Below are positions 56,535 to 64,000 of a stretch of DNA of 64,000 nt, piece after piece. Every line of letters begins with the position of its first letter. Within the stretch, counting starts at the first letter, position 1. The position numbers were made by a program, and so were the translations under genes. This DNA comes from Pollenia angustigena. Lineage: Eukaryota; Arthropoda; Insecta; Diptera; Polleniidae. The stretch covers positions 28,544,945 through 28,608,944 of the forward strand of contig OV884059.1 of the NCBI GenBank assembly GCA_930367215.1, written 5' to 3'. The notes under the pieces were generated by a model that saw only the letters and a list, made by a program, of their open reading frames with translations, had not been told where the DNA came from and ran no database searches.

Positions 56535-58492
56535 CACAGAGGAGTATTTGGCCTGAAAAGCTGGCCAAAAAGGCAAAACTGAATTTTAAGAAATCTTAAG
56601 AACTAAGTACGCAGCTGGACAGACAACAATATTTTACATTATATTGTAAATTTTGAAGACTTTTAGTTGCGATTTGTAGCTCTGAGACCCTGCCAAAGTC
56701 AGGAAAGTGAAGAAAATTATATGAGATTTAAATGTTTTTTTCGGTTTCTGGATGTTTATATGATTTTTTTTTTGCGGCTAAACGAATAAAGGTTTAACAA
56801 AGATTTTTTTTTTTTTGCTGAAAGGTTTGATCAAAAGTTATTTAAAACAGCAAAAAAAATTTAAAATATATTGAATATTCATGTTGAAACAATTCGTTCA
56901 AAAGCTAAAAAAAACAAATTATACACTTTTTTTTTGCAAAAAAAAAGGAAAAGAAGAGGTTTTTAAAGGTGAGGTTAGCATGTCTACGAATTATGTTTGA
57001 TACCACAATAAAATTTGGAATCTCTAATTAGAAACCAAAAAAAAAGTGTGCGCAAGTTTGCGCCATTATTTTTGACGATTTTTTTAAATTTTCACATTTC
57101 GTCTATATTTGCCATCGGGCACTTTTTCTTATACCTTTATATCGTCATAAACTTTTATGTATTTTGAATTATTGATTTCAACTGTTATTCACATCATTTT
57201 TAACACTTCACAATATTAATACCTGCCTATATGTATTTATAAATTGCAAAAATTCTTAATTATCCGTAATAGTTTTAAGGGAATGTCCCACACATCCCCA
57301 TAAAAATTTTTTTTTTTTAAAAAAATAGCTTTTTCCAAAAAGAAATCGAATTTTTTGAATAAAATTGTTTAGTAAGGTAGTTCTTTTGGACTTTATATTT
57401 TTTTACAACTCAAAATTTTTTTTACATTAAAAATAATTTTCACCCAAGTAAAAAATTTTCAAGTCGAGAGGCGCGGATTAGGATTTTATTTTAGACCCAT
57501 GGTTTCTTCGGAGAATTTTCTTAGAATTTTATGTAGATTACGTTTTTGCTATACGATTTTTAATTTTTTTTTCATCCATACAAATCGACCCGCCCTAATG
57601 TACATACAGTCTGTCAAGAATGAGTTTAAACCTATAAAATCAACATTTGTTAATTGACTTTGCGATTTATACCAACTAAATACCTTAAGCTTCGTACAGA
57701 CGATGGTCAGATCTTACAATATTGGTAAGCAGCGTTGCTTCAATTGCATTAAAATTGGCTAAAATGTCTTACAACTGTGTGAACATTGTAAGGTCATTTG
57801 TATTTGCAGATGTGCAAAATTAATGCATCTGACAATGAACCATTGTCAGAAAAATTTTGCTGTTGGCAACGCCTGCTTACAGTATTGTAAGATCTGACCA
57901 TCGTCTGTACGAAGCTTTAGGAATGTGGCTTTTAGAAAAATCTTAAAAATATAAACTTTTTGGTTCTTAAATTTTTTTATTGCATGTTGAAAACAAAAAA
58001 TTTGACGCATTTTGCATGTAATGTTTTTTTGCCATTAAATTTTTAATAACTCCAAAATAGTAATAGATATAAAATAAATGTGTATGGTTAGTTTAAGCAG
58101 AATTTTCCGGTGCATCTTCTGATCCTCCTACTATTAAAATCGGAGAACACGTTGTCAAGTTATGGCAAAATATATAAGGCAACCCAACGATTTAGTGGGT
58201 GAAGTATGTCACGCCTTTAAAAGAAAATCCTTACGTACTAGAGAAAAACGGAAAACAGATTTGAATTAAGGGCATCAAAATCCATATAATCCACATACTT
58301 TTATTTCTAGGGTAGAGAAAAATTTTTTTTGTTGCGCAGTGTACTTTTGTTGCGCAGTGTAATTTTTTCAAAATCTTCCACTAGACTTTTTATATCATAC
58401 TACACCTAAAACTATCAAAAAACTAAAACTTTTAATTCAAAAAACACGTTTAATAATTTTGGCCAGCTTTTCAGGCCAAATACTCCTCTGTG
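56535..58492. mobile_element. 1958-bp element with perfect 36-bp inverted ends
   Basis: 56535-56570 and 58457-58492 are exact inverted copies (CACAGAGGAGTATTTGGCCT and on through GAAAAGCTGGCCAAAA). Within each end TTGGCC and GGCCAA can also pair. The interior is A/T-rich with no transposase frame and carries a nested MITE at 57685-57919. No matching target duplication was found; the flanks read ACGTCC and CGTTAC. Confidence 0.88.
57685..57919. mobile_element. MITE with 50-bp inverted repeats, nested
   Basis: AAGCTTCGTACAGACGATGG with TCAGATCTTACAATA-TGGTAAGCAG-CGTTGC at the left matches the complement of the right arm ending CGTCTGTACGAAGCTTTA. The interior has CATCTGACAATG words. A decayed relative is at 30930-31180. 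Confidence 0.85.
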
Positions 58493-58494
58493 CG

Positions 58495-59522
58495 TTACAA
58501 TAAAAACTTCGCTTACTTTTGCAAAACGAATGGCTTCTTTAACTCATTATTAAGTAGCTTTCTTCTTTAACTACATGTATAACAACTTCTATAACTACTT
58601 TTTTCTGGATGTATTTAAGTAAAAAAAAAAATAATAACTTATTTTTAAATGCGTTCATTTTGGGACATGCCTTGTAAAATTCATTGGTTCTTTCAGTAGA
58701 ATTGTAAGTAGTGCCTTAATGTTTTTCTGATTACTCAACACATTATTTTGTAGGCGAAGTTTTTACTGGGGTGTTCATTGATTTTTATGATCTATGTCTT
58801 ATCTTGCTCATGACTTTACGTGACAGTAATAACCCTTTAAGGCTCAGTTAGGCGAACGTTGCTGTACCCGTTATGTACCGCACCGTACTGTAAGCACGTT
58901 GGTGCACTTATAGAACGTTTAAAAACGTGTCATATGTTTTCCCATACATAAGTAAAAAGCAACAGTATACATAAAACAAAACACACAGTGATGGGAATCA
59001 AAAATGTTTAAATGGTGACCGTTGTGCAGAAAAGGTACCACGTGATTTAAATGACATTAAAACCGTATTTTGGGTATGTAAAAAATGTTAATAATTTAAT
59101 ATTTATATTATAGAGTTACAATCAATAAATTTGTATTTTAGCATATATAAATTTTTAGCATACATATGTATATTGTTAATGTGCACACACCAAACAAGGT
59201 TTTGATACCATTTAAAGTCTTTTATATGTTTCACATTTCCATTGTATGTGTATATGCATTTGTTTATTTTAAACCCAGTAAAAACTTCGCCTACAAAATA
59301 ATGTGTTGAGTTATCAGAAAAACGTAAGAGCACTACTTACAATTCTACTGAAAGAACCAATGAATTTTACAAGGGATGTCCCAAAATGAACGCATTTAAA
59401 AGTAAGTCATTATGTTTTACCTACATAAATCTGAACAATAAGTAGTTATAGAAGTAAAGAAAGCTACTAAATAATGAGCGAAAGAAGCTATGAATTTTAA
59501 AAAATTAGCCGAAGTTATTACC
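58495..59522. mobile_element. Fold-back element with about 230-bp arms
   Basis: The left arm 58530-58776 and right arm 59273-59500 are inverted copies: AAATGCGTTCATTTTGGGAC, AAATTCATTGGTTCTTTCAG, ATTTTGTAGGCGAAGTTTTT against AAAAACTTCGCCTACAAAAT, CTGAAAGAACCAATGAATTT and GTCCCAAAATGAACGCATTT. The central 500 bp is unrelated. Edge words GTAAAAACTTCGCCTAC recur at 63897. It abuts the 36-bp-end element. Confidence 0.75.
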
Positions 59523-59671
59523 GGGTGGGCTTAACTTTTTAATAAATGTAAGTTAAATTTTTGTTCGAAAAAATGAAAGGAAAATATATGAAATACTTTG
59601 GGAAGAAATAATATTGAAGAAAAAAGCGAAATTGTTGCTCCAATTGTGAACAAAGCTTCAAGCTCTAGTAA

Positions 59672-59809
59672 TAGTGCCGGTTCACACACGTCAAGTTTGT
59701 CTCGTCAAGTCTTGAGTTTTTAGGAGAGAGGGGAAAAGAAATGGAATTTTTCCCCCTTCCCTCCCAAAAGACTTGACGAGTCAAACTTGACGTGTGTTGA
59801 TCGGCACTT
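59672..59809. mobile_element. 138-bp palindromic MITE
   Basis: TAGTGCCGGTTCACACACGT with CAAGTTTG-CTCGTCAAGTC is mirrored by GACTTGACGAGTCAAACTTG with ACGTGTGTTGATCGGCACTTA. The loop is about 45 bases. Confidence 0.85.
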
Positions 59810-61218
59810 AGGGATTTTTTTTGATAAAACTCGTATTTATTGGAATCGATAGCGAAATAATTTAAAAACTAGTTGTTTTGAAAATGTGATATTTTCGTTT
59901 TTAGGTTAATTTTTGCTGCCTTTTTGTAAGTGTATTTAAATAAATATGTAAAATAGTAAGCAACTTAGGTTTTTTACATTTTATGTTTGTGCACATTTGA
60001 CGTATTTTCAAACTGACAAAGATGACGAATTTTAATATTAAAACTCTCCCTTGATCTAACTCTGCAACTCAAATTCGACAATTACATGCTGTTAGCGAAA
60101 TGATTTGAGTTGATATTATAAATGAAATAAAGTAAAACGAAATTAAATGATTTGAAATTCAACAGAATTTCAAATTAAAGTACATACATTAATATTTAAA
60201 CATCTGCTAATAGTTTTGTCTGCCAGCAGCGTTTCTTTTTTATCTCATCGGCGTTTTTAGTTTTGTTTTATATTGCATAAATAAGATACAAAAAAACTAA
60301 TAATGAGAACAAATGATATGAAATAAAATAATAAGTACTCAACTGTTTCTATTTCAAAATGTTTAGATCAGAAAAAAACAACAACAAATTTCCACTTTTG
60401 ATTACGCAAAATGAATAAAAAAAAAAGAAATGCTTAACAAAACAATGCATACATAAAAACCCAAAACAAAATAAAATAAACCGTGTAGTATCTGTGATAC
60501 TCAAGGGTGCATCCTTTTGTGTTTAACCAAGAAACTACAACACATCTGATTGTTTGCAATTATTTTTTTAGTAATTCGCTCACGGCTTATATAAATAAAA
60601 TAACTACAAAAGAAAACAAAACAAATTACATATAGACAGACAGACATACATACATACGTAACAACCAACCTAGCTGACATACAGAAGGACAGGCAGGCAG
60701 ACAGACAGCCAACATATTTAAATAAGTAGCAAGCGATCCTGCTTATCAACAAAAAATCATACAACAATTATCCTTAAACTCATACTTATGTTTGTACACG
60801 TTACCCAACAAGAACATTTACAAAGAAATTTGCCCGTTAATAGAATAAACAAGGTACGAGGTTTCAATATCATCCTTTCACTCTGACTCCTTTTTAACAA
60901 AGCAAAAAAAAAAAGTTCAAATACACAAACAGTAAATGATCTGTTGCGATAGGAAAAGGATGCAATAACAAAAGATTAACTGAATTGCTGTAGCACCCAC
61001 TACAGGTACTTGAAAACGATTTATTCTTTCGAGAATACACTCCTCTGAGATTACAAAAGAATTTAAGGAAACAAATGCTTAAGACAAGATCTTTTCTTTA
61101 TTTTCATTAATCATTCAACTCTGGGGCTTTGTGATGTAATAATTATTGAAAAAAAAATTTTTTGCAAATAAAAAATAAAATTGGAAACAGAAATATTTTT
61201 TTTATTGCTTAATCTGGG
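59810..61218. other. Simple-repeat-bearing non-coding DNA
   Basis: 60630-60715 holds CAGACAGACATACATACATA and GGCAGGCAGACAGACAGCC repeats. The rest is AT-rich. No gene. Confidence 0.5.
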
Positions 61219-61438
61219 TTTACACTGTGAAAGTTTTCTTTCAGAAAGTCTTTGTTTCAAGATGAGATGAACAGCATGTTCTCTTCCCCTCCCACCAATA
61301 ATAAACTCAGACTTTCTGAAAGAAAACTTTCACAGTGTAAAGAAAGTCTTTGTTTCAAGAAGAGATGAACAGCATGTTCTCTTCCCCTCCCACCAATAAT
61401 AAACTCAGACTTTCTGCAAGCAAACTTTCATAGTAAGA
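61219..61438. mobile_element. TTTCTTTCAGAAAGTCT MITE with a 98-bp tandem repeat
   Basis: 61219-61341 has perfect 33-bp inverted ends (TTTACACTGTGAAAGTTTTC with TTTCAGAAAGTCT and its complement). From 61341 the segment starting AGAAAGTCTTTGTTTCAAGA is a second copy of 61243 onward (period 98), ending in a diverged right arm near 61438. Confidence 0.88.
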
Positions 61439-61466
61439 ATCTAGACTTAAAACATAAAAATAAAAT

Positions 61467-61752
61467 CAGGGGGCTACTCTCTATTGCAATGCGAAAGCAA
61501 TTTCGATGCGAAGGCTTAATGTCAACTTGGTACTCTCTATCACTTTCGCAAAATTTTTTGAAAATGAAGCAAAAGTTGCAATAAAAATGAAAGATGGCGC
61601 AGATTGGCAGTAATGAAATGCTAAAATATGTAAAAATATTTGAAATTGGAAAATTTAAATAAAATAAATAGTGATGATTTGCGAAACGAAAAAAATTAAT
61701 AGATGGGAAAGAGAAATGCGCAAACGCATTCAAAGAGAGTAATCCCCCAGGG
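61467..61752. mobile_element. 286-bp MITE, GGGGGNTACTCTCT ends
   Basis: CAGGGGGCTACTCTCTATTG with CAATGCGAAAGC at the left matches the complement of CGCATTCAAAGAGAGTAATC with CCCCAG at the right. The phrase TACTCTCTAT recurs at 61531. No protein. Confidence 0.72.
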
Positions 61753-61800
61753 ATGATAAAGGACATTTTCAAAATAATTTTATTATTTTACATATATATA

Positions 61801-63340
61801 TCTATTATATAAAAATAAGTCGGGTTTTCCTTCCTGACGCTATAACTCCAGAACGCACGAACCGATTTCCACGGTTTTGCATTCGTTGGAAAGGTCTCGG
61901 GCTCCGTGAGGTTTATAGCATATAAAATTGTTCCCCGCCTACTTTCTCTATTAAGCACATAACTTGAGGACGGCTTGACCGATTTGGACGATTTTTTCTT
62001 TAAAGTGATCGCCATGTTCCAACTTAGGTTTATACGGAAAGAAAATTGTTCCCCGCCCACTTTTACGCCCACTTTGTACGATTTACCTAAAATCCGAAAA
62101 CGGCTCCATAGATTTGACTATTATTCCATTTTAAGTTTTCATCGAAAGAAAAATTTACCACGCCTACTTTTACGCCTACTTTTACGCCTACTACGAAACA
62201 ATCAAAGCCGATTTGGAGGTACGATGATTTGTTGGCAGGTGATTTTTGGCAAACACTTCCAGTGATACCACGATCAACGCCCGCCGATGAACTAAATGCA
62301 TGTTTGAAGTCGTCTGCTTTGTGGAAACACGTTAGGAAGCTCAAATTGACTCTTAAAATGCGGGTCGAACTGCAAAACAATCAATCTCGAGCCGTATTTT
62401 CCAAACTATTGCTGGACATAGGAAACGACAAAATCCCGGTAGATATTTCAATTTCTGCCGGTTCACCGAATCAAAGTCCGAACTCATCCGAAAGGTGTTT
62501 TCAAACATTCCACAAAATTACAGAAATCATGATTTGTTGAGCGAACGTGCTATATTAGCTACGTTGATGTCGACGAACTGAATTTTAAGATTCAAAGTGA
62601 AATCGCTGGCAAATTGGAGACGTACAAATCGGTAGATTCCATTACTTCTCAGAACGATGTCGTCAACTATCCAATCGAACTCCCTGGGATTACCCGGATT
62701 ACCTCCTCATAAATTCAAACTAAAAGTTGGATCGGTAATCATAATGTTACGAAATATAAACCAACCACGTCTTTGTAATGGCACCCGACTTACGGTAAAA
62801 AACTGATGAATAACTTCATCGATCCCAATGATTCTAACCGACATGGCATTCAATTTTAACGCTTGCAGTTAGTTTCCAGTAAGGCTCGCATATGCAATGA
62901 CAATCAACAAACCAGACAACCAAACAAAAAATGTTGTATTTTACAAAGCATTACAATTAAAAAATTATGATATCCTAGCAAAGCAACCGAATAAGTTTTA
63001 CTTTTTTTACTGTTTACCTGAATATTGATCTTATCAACTAAAATGTAAATAGAATACTATAAGATTCACAGCATATATATACAAACATATGTATTTGTAT
63101 TTTCAAATCAAATGTATATCATATATATGTATATGAACAACATTTTAATTTAAAGATACTTTTTTCCTATTTTTAACGGATTTTAAAAATCGAACGCAAA
63201 CATTTTTTCTAATTGGGACAGAACAACGTCTGTCGGGTCAGCTACAAAAAAAAAATTTTCTTCATCTTTCAATCACCAAACGAAATGTTACATAAAACGA
63301 AGCCATCTGGTGGCGAAACGGAGTTCGCCGGGCTTGCTAG
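61801..63340 (+). mobile_element. Helitron, internally deleted
   Basis: It starts TCTATTATATAAAAATAAGT at 61801 after an A and ends CTAG at 63337-63340 before a T, the A|TC...CTAG|T arrangement of rolling-circle Helitrons. The 3' hairpin GGCGAA/TTCGCC (63312-63317, 63324-63329; loop ACGGAG) lies 7 nt before the terminal CTAG. The 5' region has the CCCGCCCACTTTTACGCCCA type of repeat. The replication initiator (Rep) domain is absent; only a helicase fragment remains. Target duplications are not expected. Confidence 0.88.
62190..62960 (+). pseudogene. Helitron Pif1-type helicase, carboxy-terminal remnant
   Basis: The helicase domain unwinds DNA during rolling-circle transposition. After NQSRFGGTM (62197-62226) one frameshift leads into the 62229-62540 frame: LAGDFWQTLPVIPRSTPADE (helicase motif III region), LNACLKSSALWKHVRKLKLT, MRVELQNNQS, then LLLDIGNDKIPVD. 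Further pieces follow in other frames: VDVDELNFKIQSEIAGKLET with YKSVDSIT and DVVNYP (about 62566-62665), [20 protein letters not shown] with NGTRLTVKN (about 62711-62806), and AYAMTINKP (the motif VI region, which normally reads AFAMTINKSQGQ) followed by NVVFYKAL (about 62889-62950). The Walker A part and everything upstream are deleted. Multiple stops and shifts make it non-functional. Confidence 0.88.
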
Positions 63341-63379
63341 TATATATATAGTATATATATGTATATGTATATATATATA
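63341..63379. repeat. TA microsatellite
   Basis: TATATATA/GTATATAT run directly after the Helitron terminus and before the next MITE. Confidence 0.8.
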
Positions 63380-63892
63380 CACGCAAAGAAAAAACATGTT
63401 TAAATATCGCTCATTTGCTGCAAGACCGGCATAACTCAAAACAATCCAATTCGAGATAAACACAATTAAAGTTTTTGATTTGCTTTAACTACTTAGAAAA
63501 AAAGAAGACACATTCTCTTCAAACTGGGAAAGTATAAAAGATAAAAAGATGAATTTAATACACAATATAAAGAAGAACAAAGCGAACAATTCTACATCTC
63601 TAACTCCAAAATTTAATTTTTTGAGTTATGCCGGTATTGCAGCAAATGAGCGATATGATCACCTCCAACAAAACTATTTTTAAAGACTATTTTAAACATA
63701 TTGTGTTTAATTTAACCATATTATTGTCAGCAACAACCATATTATAGTTAAATAAGCAATCTATCATGATATTGTGGTTGCCTCTAAGCATGTTATGGTT
63801 AAATATGACAACAATTTGTTTTAAAAATAACAATATGTAGTATTTTCCTCTTTTCCAAGAGCAACATGCTATAGTTGAGAACCAACCATACT
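63380..63892. mobile_element. CAACCATATTATGGTTG MITE, copy 2, interrupted
   Basis: CACGCAAAGAAAAAACATGT and TTTAAATAT match 28473-28500. After an insertion, GATCACCTCCAACAAAACTA onward matches 28503 to about 28745 in the same order (ACCATATTATAGTTA, TTTTCCTCTTTTCC, GAGCAACATGCT, AACCAACCAT). The right terminal repeat is missing, cut off by the next element at 63893. Confidence 0.82.
63408..63652. mobile_element. 245-bp MITE nested in the preceding MITE
   Basis: CGCTCATTTGCTGCAAGACC with GGCATAACTCAAAA at 63408 and its complement (one mismatch) ending at 63652 form 34-bp inverted ends. ATAT flanks both sides. The uninterrupted sequence at 28498-28506 shows the target site. Confidence 0.88.
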
Positions 63893-64000
63893 ACCCAGTA
63901 AAAACTTCGCCTCCTTTTTCACATATATAACAACTTCTATAACTACTTTTTTCTGGATATGGGCAATTCCAGCGAAAAGTCTACTTTTTGTAACGTAACG
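63893..64000. mobile_element. Start of a third copy of the fold-back family
   Basis: CCCAGTAAAAACTTCGCCT then ATATAACAACTTCTATAACT with ACTTTTTTCTGGATA match 59272-59290 and 58572-58612. It runs off the window. Confidence 0.6.

Overview
This is AT-rich animal nuclear DNA with no complete, clearly functional protein gene. The transposon families, one insect-type small heat-shock protein copy and many simple repeats (CAA/CAACA, CATA, CA/TG) point to a fly, most likely a higher dipteran. This is inferred from the sequence alone; species and locus are not identified. It looks like a repeat-rich intergenic or intronic stretch in which transposons have landed in one another.

Layout. 1-9 kb: degenerate AT-rich DNA, a direct repeat with a hairpin (1.5-1.95 kb), a 1.1 kb inverted-repeat element (4.27-5.36 kb), a LINE 3' fragment (5.45-5.9 kb) and a 5'-truncated LINE with a reverse transcriptase domain on the minus strand (6.4-8.2 kb). 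10-18 kb: three more LINE carboxy-terminal remnants, simple-repeat DNA, a 0.6 kb inverted-repeat element and two hairpin elements. 21.15-23.41 kb: a hAT-type element carrying a second hAT-type element, each with a perfect 8-bp target duplication. 23.5-24.34 kb: an inverted-repeat element flanked by TA. 25.7-26.3 kb: a small heat-shock protein pseudogene. 28-52 kb: many MITEs, two unrelated tandem duplications that both have a 178-bp period, a decayed mariner-like transposase (44.6-45.1 kb) and a 0.7 kb interspersed repeat (47.5-48.2 kb).

The most striking locus is 53.35-54.87 kb. A 1520-bp insertion with a 13-bp target duplication sits inside a MITE whose uninterrupted relative is at 41.96-42.37 kb. 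It holds two direct copies (period 584 bp) and one inverted copy of a unit, and each carries an identical 61-nt sequence that folds as a complete type I hammerhead self-cleaving ribozyme. There is no open reading frame of note. This fits a non-autonomous Penelope-like or retrozyme-like element whose tandem units could release a 584-nt RNA.

56.5-64 kb: a 1958-bp element with perfect 36-bp inverted ends, a fold-back element, several hairpin MITEs, a Helitron with canonical ends and a broken helicase remnant (61.80-63.34 kb), and a MITE inserted into another MITE at the right edge. The genes here do not form a pathway; the window records repeated mobile-element insertion.
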